From contig JAEWVR010000030.1 of the NCBI GenBank assembly GCA_023459055.1, positions 1 to 64,000 of the forward strand: DNA of 64,000 nt. Reading direction: 5' to 3'. The stretch is from Fibrobacterota bacterium. Lineage in GTDB: Bacteria > Fibrobacterota > Chitinivibrionia > Chitinivibrionales > Chitinispirillaceae. Position numbers and translations under genes: made by a program. Positions 17,001-24,532 of the stretch are shown here, piece after piece. The notes under the pieces are model-generated. The model did no database searches. It worked only from the letters and a program-made list of their open reading frames with translations, and was not told the origin of the DNA. The first letter of the stretch is position 1, and every line of letters starts with the position of its first letter.

Positions 17001-17955
17001 GATAACCAATTGTTACCGGTTTGCCTGCACGGCATTCTGCAGCAGTTGTATTAACGGTACATTCTGTCGGTCCGTAAACATTGAGCATTCTGCGATTTCC
17101 TATAGCCCATTTGTCAACAAGCTCCTGCGGACATGCCTCACCGCTCACAACCAGTGTTTTTACGGTCGGGAGATCTTCTTTGATCATAGATAAAAAAGTG
17201 GGAACCGTAGAAAAGTATGTGATATTCTGTGTTGTGAGATACTGTGCAGTTTCCGATGCAAATTTCGACATGTCATTACTGCCGGTGATAAGAACGGCGC
17301 CGTTTGCGTAAGCCATCCATATCTCCTCAACGGAGCCATCAAAGCCAAATGAAAAACCCTGGTATACCCGGTCTTTATCGGACATTGCGCACACTTTTTT
17401 AAATGCATTGACAAAATTAACAATATTCCGATGTTCACACATTACACCTTTTGGTTTACCGGTACTTCCTGATGTGTAAATAATATAGCTTAGATAATCA
17501 TCGCTTAAACCAATCTGCTCAGGATCAAGCCTCTTATCGGGCAATGCTTTAACCGTGTCGGTAATTTTGTCAAGAAGCAGTATCGGCCCTTTAAATGCAT
17601 CGGTCATTTGTGTTGCGAGTTCAGACTCAGAGAGGACTATCTTAATTGACGCGTCTGCGATAATATGTTCTATTCTGTCTTCCGGATAGGCCGGATCTAT
17701 GGGAACGTATCCAGCACCGGCTTTCAATATTCCAAGCATTGCTAAAATCGGAAGTTCTGATCTGTTAAAGAATAAACCTACCATTGCTCCTGCAACAACA
17801 CCATGCTGCCTTAGATAATGGGCGATCTGGTTTGTACATTTTTCCATTTCGATATATGAATATGAATGTTTCATCCCGCTGAGTGCTGTTGCATCGGGAC
17901 GAATATCTGCCTGCTGCTCAAAAAACTGATGCAGATACCTTACTGCTCCTGCCAT
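14023..17955 (-). CDS. Pls-like NRPS: adenylation, carrier, and membrane/beta-helix terminal domain (TIGR02353 type)
   Basis: This 1310-residue protein has the layout and length of epsilon-poly-L-lysine synthetase. The A domain (about 10-500) has A3 YTSGSTGKPKG (160-170), A5 NVYGPTE (292-298), A7 YKTGDL (380-385), A8 GRIDLQVKIRGYRIE (398-412) and A10 Lys490. The carrier domain (about 515-590) has its phosphopantetheine serine at 548 in LGGYSLI. From about 615 onward, pairs of transmembrane helices alternate with three hexapeptide-repeat (left-handed beta-helix) segments, near 735-800, 1000-1070 and 1220-1305. There is no condensation or thioesterase domain. Known members join amino acids by side-chain amide bonds, working iteratively in the inner membrane. 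My by-eye pocket code is D206 G207 E210 S249 V269 S271 V293 V301 N302 K490, which is lysine-like. A kamA gene precedes it by about 155 bp on the same strand. Confidence 0.9.
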   Translation of the reverse strand: MAGAVRYLHQFFEQQADIRPDATALSGMKHSYSYIEMEKCTNQIAHYLRQHGVVAGAMVGLFFNRSELPILAMLGILKAGAGYVPIDPAYPEDRIEHIIADASIKIVLSESELATQMTDAFKGPILLLDKITDTVKALPDKRLDPEQIGLSDDYLSYIIYTSGSTGKPKGVMCEHRNIVNFVNAFKKVCAMSDKDRVYQGFSFGFDGSVEEIWMAYANGAVLITGSNDMSKFASETAQYLTTQNITYFSTVPTFLSMIKEDLPTVKTLVVSGEACPQELVDKWAIGNRRMLNVYGPTECTVNTTAAECRAGKPVTIGYPLDCYDTFILDDKLQPVKDGEQGELYIGGPTLSRGYMNLKEMTDKAFIPRPDHIVTNSSRIYKTGDLVSLSPDKELIFYGRIDLQVKIRGYRIELSEIEAVLREHPSIHASAVKPFQTNGMTELAAYVVLSKGVTELNRDEIIDILKRKLPVYMIPSHLDVITEMPTLTSGKTDRKRLPEPKTALVKINRIIVEPQTETEQELAKIWNEIFKLPSISVEDDFFIDLGGYSLIAAQVVSELRKAKKTDVAIRDIYQHSSIRKLGTFLDTKELPAVTGKKHETKREKSGDVIKKVPPFTRWTCIGLQGLSVFGFCGITSTLVYLSILFYNVIHKGQITTEGIAVISAILFLSMFPLSLFSGIIAKWLIIGRFKTGHFPMYSMYYFRWWLFTRIQRMTGAPFLAGTPLMNWYLRLMGAKVGRNCIINTATFSIYDHVTIGDNTSIGFETQIPGYIVEDGYLKIGTVEIGNSCFLGIQSSVGINTVLGDNVALDDQSMIPDGEKVKQGEGRRGSPAQKASVTVPDLKGKKVIRGNSFFAGIAALCSIYFVELFILIAALPSAGVFYLAFQKDDWLWWLTMILIAIPLFEISYWFCMILVKHLLIGKIKPGIIPVNSVLYYRKWVIDSLINMSRLITLPLYTTLYILPFLRMLGVKIGKRAELSVLSYFSPDLTEIGPESFFADGSIVGGLKFYKGYCQIAVNKVGKRSFIGNSAVLPTGKSVGDNCLIGVLSSPPENKDITPDNTEWLGSPSFQLPHRKKVEGFTDTVIFKPTAGLVLLRLLIDGLRIAIPSLLEIASIVSLVYFTNYAATHFSGVKLALLLPSIGLGILIATMTGVAIVKNVLIGVYKPVIKPLWSPYVWLNEAVNGVYESVAAPLLTPLLGTPFFAMFMRLLGVKIGKNVFIETALFGEFDLVEIGDNASLNVDVIVQNHLFEDRIFKSSYLKIGNNCTLGNMAVILYDTEMHDGSSISAHSLLMKGETIPADSHWVGIPIRRK

Positions 17956-18109
17956 GAATACTCCTTATGTAAATCAATGCCGTTTATGGCAAAATACGCT
18001 TTTGCGGGGGCAAATAAGATGATGCATAAATTGCCATCCCGGTTGTTTGACTGGTAAACAATCTGAGTATCAACAAGCAGACTGTAATTACCGTGATTGT
18101 TACAATGTG

Positions 18110-19192
18110 TTATTCGGAATCTGCAAACACCATTCTGCAATCCGATTCCTGAAGGCAGGTCGATGATGGGTACCTGTAAAGATTCTTTTCATAATTTTTC
18201 AGCACAATTTCATCATCGTTATGTTCAATCACAGGATTGGGGATAAGTGCGATCTTACCTCCACCCTTAGGTGCATCTATTACATAGTGAGGAACTGCAA
18301 GACCTGATGTATGTCCGCGCAGGTTTTCGATAATCTCAAGCCCTTTCTGAACCGTCGTACGGAAGTGTTCTGTACCCGTTACAAGGTCAGCCTGATAAAT
18401 GTAATATGGTCTGACCCTTATCTGAAGCAGTTTGTGCAGCAGTTCTTTCATAACTACAGGATCATCATTGACACCTTTTAAAAGAACAGACTGGTTTCCC
18501 AGTGGTATTCCCGAATCAGCAAGCATACGGCATGCTTCTTTTGACTCGGGGGTAATCTCTTTTGGATGATTAAAGTGTGTGTTGATAAAAAGAGGATGAT
18601 ACTTTTTTAAAATCGCACACAATGATGGTGTAATCCGGTGGGGAAGTGTTACCGGTGTACGTGTTCCTATTCTGATAATCTCAATATGGGGAATTGCACG
18701 CAATTGACCAAGTATAAAATCAATTGTTTCATCCTGAAGAAGAAAAGGATCTCCGCCACTAACGATGACATCACGTATCTCCGTGTGCCGTTTGATATAA
18801 TTAATTCCATTGAGTAGATCAGTTTCTTTTACAGACTGAGGATCGCTTACTTTTCTTTTACGGGTACAAAATCTGCAATACATGGCACAGAATGGACTGA
18901 CATAGAACAGGACACGGTCGGGATACCGGTGAGTGATTCCTTTGACAGGACTATCATGCTCCTCATGTAAAGGATCATCATATCCGCTTCCGCATAATTC
19001 CTGCATATCAGGTATTGCCTGTTTCCAGATCGGATCGTTCTTTTCCTCAATCAGATTCAGATAATATGGAGTAATTCTAAGGGGGAATTCGTTATGTACC
19101 TTAGAAATCTCTTCGCAGCTGATAGATAGTATATCTGCAACTTTTTGAGGAGTGGTGATAGAGTCCCTGACCTGTTTTTTCCATTCTTCCAT
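18110..19192 (-). CDS. kamA: Lysine 2,3-aminomutase (KamA family radical SAM enzyme)
   Basis: This enzyme converts L-lysine to L-beta-lysine using SAM, a 4Fe-4S cluster and PLP. Residues 102-109 (CAMYCRFC) are the CxxxCxxC cluster motif. Lys313 in KGGGKIALIPN corresponds to the PLP lysine, and Asp269 (YQADL) and Asp306 (VIDAP) match the two aspartates that hold the lysine side chain in the clostridial enzyme. Keeping both argues for lysine rather than glutamate as substrate. At 360 residues it is shorter than the roughly 416-residue clostridial enzyme and lacks the Cys-rich C-terminal tail. ATG 19192 follows GGAGGGTACA, a strong ribosome binding site. The alternative, EpmB-type modification of EF-P, is less likely next to an NRPS, since no epmA or efp gene is nearby. 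Confidence 0.9.
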   Translation of the reverse strand: MEEWKKQVRDSITTPQKVADILSISCEEISKVHNEFPLRITPYYLNLIEEKNDPIWKQAIPDMQELCGSGYDDPLHEEHDSPVKGITHRYPDRVLFYVSPFCAMYCRFCTRKRKVSDPQSVKETDLLNGINYIKRHTEIRDVIVSGGDPFLLQDETIDFILGQLRAIPHIEIIRIGTRTPVTLPHRITPSLCAILKKYHPLFINTHFNHPKEITPESKEACRMLADSGIPLGNQSVLLKGVNDDPVVMKELLHKLLQIRVRPYYIYQADLVTGTEHFRTTVQKGLEIIENLRGHTSGLAVPHYVIDAPKGGGKIALIPNPVIEHNDDEIVLKNYEKNLYRYPSSTCLQESDCRMVFADSE

Positions 19193-19272
19193 TGTACCCT
19201 CCAAAGGTAGTGCGGTGTGATGGACACCGGATGTATATCAGAATTAATGTTTTTCCATTTTTGAAAAAGCAG

Positions 19273-19311
19273 CAGCTATACTTTACAGAAAATTCGTAAA
19301 GATGATAGCTG
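19273..19311 (-). terminator. Intrinsic terminator after the LRR-lipoprotein gene
   Basis: The arms CAGCTAT/ATAGCTG and CTTTAC/GTAAAG form an interrupted stem. Read on the minus strand it is followed by CTGCTTTTTC. It separates the lipoprotein gene from kamA, so kamA is likely to have its own promoter within about 80 bp. Confidence 0.65.
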
Positions 19312-19332
19312 GTACCTGAATGTCAGTTTGTA

Positions 19333-20484
19333 TCACTGAGTCTGGTTTTGCGTACTGCTCCAGTCCGGATCGTTTGTGTTGAGCCATTGGATCTGATCTA
19401 ATGACAATGTGGCACTATCAATCGCATTATATGAAATGTCAAATGTGTACAGACGCAAACTCGTTATGGACGGTGGCAACGTTGTTAGCCTGTTAAATGA
19501 CAGATCAAGAAATTGAAGGCAGTCCAGCGATGAAATGTTGTTTGAAATTTTCATGATGTTATTGTTTTTAAGATCCAGTTTTTCGAGTCCCCGTGAAAAA
19601 TCAGAAGGAAGATTAAAAGTGTCTCCTAATTTATTGTCGTTAAGATGCAACTGACGAAGACGTGGAAAACGGATAAGGTGTATATCAATACGCTGAAGTT
19701 CTCTTTTTGATAAGTCCAGCAATATTAGTTTTCCATTGTCGAAACGTGAAACTGAATCAAATGCACTTTGCGATATGTCAAGTGAATCCAGCAGCGCCCT
19801 AAGCATGATACTATCATTTGTAAGTGGATCGTTTGGCCTGCGATTATCTCTGATTTTGATATCAACAGTTTTTGGTTCTCCAGGTCCAAGATGAATGATC
19901 AGTTCTGATGAGTCATTCTGGAAGTACAAATGATGTCTTCCGGATGGTACTCTTACAGAGTAAAAACCAGTACTGTCGGGTTTTACATTTCTTTCAAGCC
20001 CGATTATCTTGATATAACTGTAATTGACATCAATAGAATTCATGCTGATGTCAATACTGCCGGAAATGGTTGCCAGGGGGAGAAGGTTTATTGTTGAAAG
20101 TGATTTGACTCTGTCTCCTTTAGAAATAGCAACATACGACATGGTTCCGATACTATCATTAAAGTTAATTTCAATTGAATAACTCCCTGTATCAATGGAA
20201 TCAATCCTGAAATTGCCGAATGTATCGGTAACTGCATCTGCGAATTTTCTTAAAGTGCCATTAGATATGCTATCACCACTTAGATAATCTGACGGACGCA
20301 ATGTAACTCTGGCACCAATTAGAACATTTCCATAAACATCAACCGCTTTACCATCAATGATACAAGCACTGATTTCAAGATCTGATGCTCCTCCGGCAAC
20401 GTCAATATTCCCTGATGATGTACAATTAACAATCAATAGCGATACAACACCGATAAGTGTTGCAAATAGTAGTTTAGATTGCAT
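19333..20484 (-). CDS. Lipoprotein with carboxypeptidase-regulatory-like and leucine-rich repeat regions
   Basis: This 383-residue protein has a lipobox-like LLIVNC near residue 21, so it is a probable lipoprotein. Residues 45-115 (GKAVDVYGNVLIGARVTL...TDTFGNFRIDSIDTGSYSIEI) resemble the carboxypeptidase regulatory-like beta-sandwich found in FCB surface proteins. Residues 250-365 hold about five leucine-rich repeats: LILLDLSKREL, LRQLHLNDNKL, LEKLDLKNNNI and LQFLDLSFNRL. Its start overlaps the end of the TIGR02147 gene by 11 bp, so expression is coupled. Binding at the cell surface is the likely role; the ligand is unknown. Confidence 0.75.
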   Translation of the reverse strand: MQSKLLFATLIGVVSLLIVNCTSSGNIDVAGGASDLEISACIIDGKAVDVYGNVLIGARVTLRPSDYLSGDSISNGTLRKFADAVTDTFGNFRIDSIDTGSYSIEINFNDSIGTMSYVAISKGDRVKSLSTINLLPLATISGSIDISMNSIDVNYSYIKIIGLERNVKPDSTGFYSVRVPSGRHHLYFQNDSSELIIHLGPGEPKTVDIKIRDNRRPNDPLTNDSIMLRALLDSLDISQSAFDSVSRFDNGKLILLDLSKRELQRIDIHLIRFPRLRQLHLNDNKLGDTFNLPSDFSRGLEKLDLKNNNIMKISNNISSLDCLQFLDLSFNRLTTLPPSITSLRLYTFDISYNAIDSATLSLDQIQWLNTNDPDWSSTQNQTQ

Positions 20485-21310
20485 TTTTTACACTCCGGGA
20501 AACCGGGAATAAGTTGATATTCATCTGATACACGCGTTCCGGATCATTATCAATTTTGGCCAGTTCCATTACATCTCTTCGAAACTCTCTGGCCTTTAAC
20601 AAAATGAGACGGTATGTCTGTTCTGAAATTGAAAATGTTGTTGATGTAGACAATCGCTCGTGGATCGCTGTTGAGTCGTATGCCTTTATTCCAAGTTCAG
20701 CCATCTTAATCTGGTGCTTTTGAGCGATTAATGCTTCAATCGGATTAGGCTTTGCATTTATAAGATTGTTAGTCTGTTTGTAAACACCATGTTCATCACG
20801 TTTGATAAATTCAAGCTTTTCAAGAAGCTGTACGGAGTTTTTTGCATCTTTTTCACTTATCTGAGGTATAAGAAACTTACCGAGTGCGGTGTAATCTTCA
20901 TTAAATTTGAAGAAACTAACTGCTTCACGCAGAACGCTATGGTACCACTCTTTATAAAACTCATACTTACTTTTTTCAATACTCTCAATATTAATAGGGC
21001 GCTTTATTTCGATGAGTTTACTATAGTAATGGGTTTTCTCAACAATTGTTTTTGCCTGATTGAAAAACACCAGATTTTCAAAATATTCAGATTCTTCCCT
21101 GGTGTGCCCGATTGCCCCGGATACGTTGATTATGCTGTTTTTAGTTAAATTCTTTTTCCCTTGTATAACATGGTATAGAAATGATGACGTATTAATATTT
21201 GCTTTTTTTGAGAATAACCGGTACGAAAAAGATTTCGTCGTAGCCTTCTGGTCCTCGTAATACGCTTTCAGATACTCACGATAATCCTGAAACTCAAAAA
21301 CTTTAACCAT
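20474..21310 (-). CDS. TIGR02147-family protein (Fibrobacter-type predicted regulator)
   Basis: This 278-residue protein opens with VFEFQDYREYLKAYYEDQK and then YRLFSKKANINTSSFLYHVIQGKKNLT, the hallmark N-terminal region of TIGR02147. The second stretch looks like a helix-turn-helix, and the later segment about 150-270 includes a winged-helix-like piece. The family is large in Fibrobacter succinogenes, where members often precede genes for lipoproteins or surface proteins. The same arrangement is seen here with the LRR lipoprotein. A regulatory role is assumed in the field but not demonstrated as far as I know. The ribosome binding site is GAGAG just before the ATG. Confidence 0.85.
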   Translation of the reverse strand: MVKVFEFQDYREYLKAYYEDQKATTKSFSYRLFSKKANINTSSFLYHVIQGKKNLTKNSIINVSGAIGHTREESEYFENLVFFNQAKTIVEKTHYYSKLIEIKRPINIESIEKSKYEFYKEWYHSVLREAVSFFKFNEDYTALGKFLIPQISEKDAKNSVQLLEKLEFIKRDEHGVYKQTNNLINAKPNPIEALIAQKHQIKMAELGIKAYDSTAIHERLSTSTTFSISEQTYRLILLKAREFRRDVMELAKIDNDPERVYQMNINLFPVSRSVKNAI

Positions 21311-21604
21311 GTTCTCTCAATTCCTGTTAATTATTGAGATTAAATTTCAACCACAATCAAAATATAAGCATTTATTTGGCAATTTGCTAAGCATTATAAT
21401 AATTGATGTTCTCTCAGGAGAACAAATGCGGGGCAGTTAGCCCCACTATAACAGCATAGTAATGAAGGTACTTATAAGAGGAACAGGTACATCAGGTTTA
21501 CATTCCGTAATGATAGAGAACAGATTTTTAGAGAAGACGCAGTAAACAGATTTTATTTTATGATTGAATTTGGTATGATTTTTTTAAGATATTCAAGGAA
21601 TACA

Positions 21605-22249
21605 ATGGTGATTAGTGCAATCGTTTTTGATTTTGATGGTGTGATAATTGATACAGAAAAGATCTGTTTTGATGCCTGGCAGACGGTGTTTTCTGAGTAC
21701 AATCAGGTTCTGCCACTTGAAGAATGGGTAAAAAATATCGGACGGGCAGTTAAAGTTGCCGATCCGCATAAAATGCTGGAAAAGCTCACAGGAAAATCGA
21801 TCAATCAGGAACAACTGTTACTTCATGCGAGAGAAATCGAAATGGCTGCAGCCAATAAACTTGAACCGCTCCCGGGCGTAGTAAAAACCCTGCAGGCTGC
21901 AAATGACATGAATATTCCCTGTGCAGTGGCTTCAAGTTCGAGTCGTCGGTGGGTTGAGAGTCACCTAAAAAGAATGAGTCTGGATCATTATTTTAAAACT
22001 CTGGTGTGCCGTGAAGATACCTCGACGCATAAACCCGAGCCTGAACCCTATCTGACCGCAGTAAACAGACTTGGAGCTTTGCCGGAGAACAGTATTGCCG
22101 TTGAAGATGCTCCGATGGGGATTCTGTCCGCAACAACAGCTGGCCTCAGATGCGTTGCAGTCGGGTGCAGCCTGACAAAACATCTGGATCTTAGCAGAGC
22201 AACATGGCAGATTGATTCTCTTGATAAATTTGATCTGCGGGTAGTATGA
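21605..22249 (+). CDS. HAD-IA phosphatase / beta-phosphoglucomutase-like
   Basis: This 214-residue soluble hydrolase has motif I DFDGVIIDTE (residues 8-17), a helical cap, motif II ASSSSRRWV (about 109-117), the motif III lysine in THKPEPEPY and motif IV VEDAPMGI. The pattern DGVI(I/L)DTE with KPxPxxY is typical of the beta-phosphoglucomutase and phosphoglycolate/DOG phosphatase group. The substrate cannot be read from the sequence. I chose ATG 21605 because CAAGGA lies just upstream; the ATG at 21560 adds 15 residues absent from the family. The carbonic anhydrase gene follows after 90 bp. Confidence 0.85.
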   Translation: MVISAIVFDFDGVIIDTEKICFDAWQTVFSEYNQVLPLEEWVKNIGRAVKVADPHKMLEKLTGKSINQEQLLLHAREIEMAAANKLEPLPGVVKTLQAANDMNIPCAVASSSSRRWVESHLKRMSLDHYFKTLVCREDTSTHKPEPEPYLTAVNRLGALPENSIAVEDAPMGILSATTAGLRCVAVGCSLTKHLDLSRATWQIDSLDKFDLRVV

Positions 22250-22339
22250 TTAATATTATGGTACATTGATTTATCAGGATGAATGATGGTGTACTAAACG
22301 GACAATATGCTTCAGGTAAACAGGGATAAGGGACTATAC

Positions 22340-23113
22340 ATGCTTGGTAAAGCGCTACAAGTACTGCCGCTGATTTGTTTTTTGTCAATTGCAAATCCAT
22401 CATCATCAGGTCATCAGGTACAAGACACTCCTCATAATGCACGCCAGGCAGGGATATCACATGCACCGGCTCCGCAGCTTAACCCCAACCAGGTGCTTGC
22501 GAAATTATTAAAAGGCAATGAACGCTTTGTTGATGGCTTTTCTGTGTATCCGCATCATGATCAGGCAACCCGGACAAAAACTGCCCTGGAAGGACAAAAA
22601 CCCATAGTGTCAATCTTAAGCTGCTCAGATTCACGGGTGCCGCTTGAAGCAATTTTTGACATGGGGGTAGGGGATCTGTTTGTCATACGGGTAGCGGGAA
22701 ACATAGCCGACCCATCGGAAATAGGTTCACTCGAATATGGTGCAGGCCATCTGGGAACACCACTGATCATGGTGCTCGGTCATACAAAGTGTGGTGCAGT
22801 TACTGCTGTTGTAAATGGAGACAAGGTCGGAGGAAATATTCTTTCTCTTATTGACAATATTCAACCAGCGGTACAAAGTGCAAAAACCAACTTCAAAAAC
22901 AGTACCCCTGATGAGATCCTTTATCAGGCAATAAAGGCAAATGTCTGGAAATCCATTGAAGACATTCTTACCAGAAGCAGCGAGATCCGGAAGCTTGTCA
23001 AAGAGGGCAGGGTGAAGGTTGTTGGTGGAATGTATGATATTGAGAGCGGGAAGGTGACAAGTCTTGGCGTACATAACCGGCAGGAGCAGATTTTGAGAGT
23101 GGTTGGGAGGTAG
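22340..23113 (+). CDS. Beta-class carbonic anhydrase with an export signal
   Basis: This enzyme interconverts CO2 and bicarbonate using zinc. Ligands Cys95, Asp97 with Arg99 (CSDSR), His148 and Cys151 (HTKCG) are all present. Residues 1-24 form a hydrophobic export signal and the mature protein starts with a Pro/His-rich linker, so it should work in the periplasm or be anchored there. I chose ATG 22340 because ATAAGGGAC precedes it; the ATG at 22307 lacks a binding site. The 257-residue length fits after removing the signal. No bicarbonate transporter or sulfate permease is adjacent. Confidence 0.9.
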   Translation: MLGKALQVLPLICFLSIANPSSSGHQVQDTPHNARQAGISHAPAPQLNPNQVLAKLLKGNERFVDGFSVYPHHDQATRTKTALEGQKPIVSILSCSDSRVPLEAIFDMGVGDLFVIRVAGNIADPSEIGSLEYGAGHLGTPLIMVLGHTKCGAVTAVVNGDKVGGNILSLIDNIQPAVQSAKTNFKNSTPDEILYQAIKANVWKSIEDILTRSSEIRKLVKEGRVKVVGGMYDIESGKVTSLGVHNRQEQILRVVGR

Positions 23114-23116
23114 GGG

Positions 23117-23152
23117 GAATCCAGAATCAAGTAGCAAGTAGCAAGTAGCAAA
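23117..23152. repeat. GAATCCA and AAGTAGC heptamer array, third site
   Basis: GGAATCCAGAATCAAGTAGCAAGTAGCAAGTAGC repeats the motif seen at 4321-4387, but here it is not next to a 403-bp element. The rest of the 23114-23591 gap holds no gene. At about 23273-23292 there is a short palindrome, AGCCCTGAAGGGGCGACAT, of a kind I have seen as a dispersed repeat in other environmental genomes. Confidence 0.75.
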
Positions 23153-23591
23153 GTGTTCTTTAATTGTCAATATATGCCTGATGTGTATGAATTGTAAAAA
23201 AATGCGCTGAAAGCGTAATATATACTAGCCCGGGTTGACAGGCTCGGCTGTAGAATCGTATAAGTAAATTGTAAAGCCCTGAAGGGGCGACATACTTCAG
23301 TGTAATTGCTAAAACCAACACCTGCACCACTGCGACGTTGGCACAAACCTAAATAAAAAGTTGGTAATTCCCTGAAACTAAAAATGTTAACGTATGTATC
23401 GGGTTTCGTATTCGTCACACTTTTTGTATCAGCAATCAATGTTGCATATATCACTATACCATAATGATACAAATATATATATATCAGTTTTCTTAGTGGT
23501 GAAGCTGCTGCGAATACAGAATTTGGTATAGGCACATCTGATAAAATAAGAAATTGCTGCGTTACAGTTATTCTTTAGACAGGATATATTC

Positions 23592-24446
23592 ATGCCCTTT
23601 AAAATAATTACCCATAACGGTAAAGCCCACATCGATGAGATTCTTGGTTCAGCACTTCTTGCAGTTCATTTGGGTGAAATGCCGGAAACTGTTGAGAGAA
23701 TAAGTGCCCAGGATGTTGCCCGAATGGTTGAAAACGACGAAATCCCTGAAAACACCTATGTTATCGACGCAGGTCTTGTTTTTGACAGCAAAAAAAGACT
23801 CTTTGATCATCACCAGGACGGAACTCTTCCAAGTGCTGCCTTACTTATTTTTAATGAGTATTTTTCACACCTTGAAGGTACAGAGCTTCACGATTATGTC
23901 AAACTTGTTTCCAGGGTAGACACTCAAAACGTTACCAGTTTGAATGATTATGGCGCTGTTAGTGAATCGTATGAGTATTGGTCATTTATACATAAACTTC
24001 TTGTGAGAACCTTTGAAGAGAATTCATTGCCTGTTCTTACTATGCTGATTGATGGAATTAAGGATAAAATTGAATTTGAACAGGCTAAAAAACTGGCATC
24101 ACTCTGGCGCAAAGAACCTGGAAATATTGAAATCAGTACGATTGAATCGGTAAACGTTTTAATCTATTTACAAAAACCTCCCTCAGCGCTAACAGCACCA
24201 CTTAAGTCTGAAACAAATCTGTTAATCGAGAAAAATAACATTTCAGTTACCGTTTCCTTTGATGACAAAAATCCTGAAATAAGAACGTTATACAGAACAA
24301 AAACCGGGCAGGACATTGTTGACTTTACACAATGCAATCCATTAAAAACGATTTTTAATCATCCTGGAGGATTTTTCCTGAAATATATTCCTGATGATGA
24401 TAATGAGTGGAAGCGACTTGTCAAAGAGGCAATTGTTCAGAAGTAG
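23592..24446 (+). CDS. MYG1-family protein (DHH-like phosphoesterase fold)
   Basis: This 284-residue protein opens with ITHNGKAHIDEILGSALL, the MYG1/UPF0160 signature (THxGxFHxDE-type metal motif), and has DHHQDG near residue 77, the second metal site. The eukaryotic members act as 3'-5' exoribonucleases; bacterial members are less well studied. It is shorter than the usual 320-350 residues, mainly in the C-terminal half. The start is ATG with AGGATAT upstream. It appears to be a single-gene unit. Confidence 0.8.
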   Translation: MPFKIITHNGKAHIDEILGSALLAVHLGEMPETVERISAQDVARMVENDEIPENTYVIDAGLVFDSKKRLFDHHQDGTLPSAALLIFNEYFSHLEGTELHDYVKLVSRVDTQNVTSLNDYGAVSESYEYWSFIHKLLVRTFEENSLPVLTMLIDGIKDKIEFEQAKKLASLWRKEPGNIEISTIESVNVLIYLQKPPSALTAPLKSETNLLIEKNNISVTVSFDDKNPEIRTLYRTKTGQDIVDFTQCNPLKTIFNHPGGFFLKYIPDDDNEWKRLVKEAIVQK

Positions 24447-24532
24447 TGCTGCTGGAGCCATTCTTACACCCATTGTCTTTCGTTTTTTAATCCAATGATC
24501 TTATAATTCCTGACCGGAACAGAACAATGCTG

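Noticed and set aside
14618..17438. ORFs antisense or out of frame within the NRPS-like gene
   Set aside because: They are shadows of the long 1310-codon frame, which has continuous domain support.
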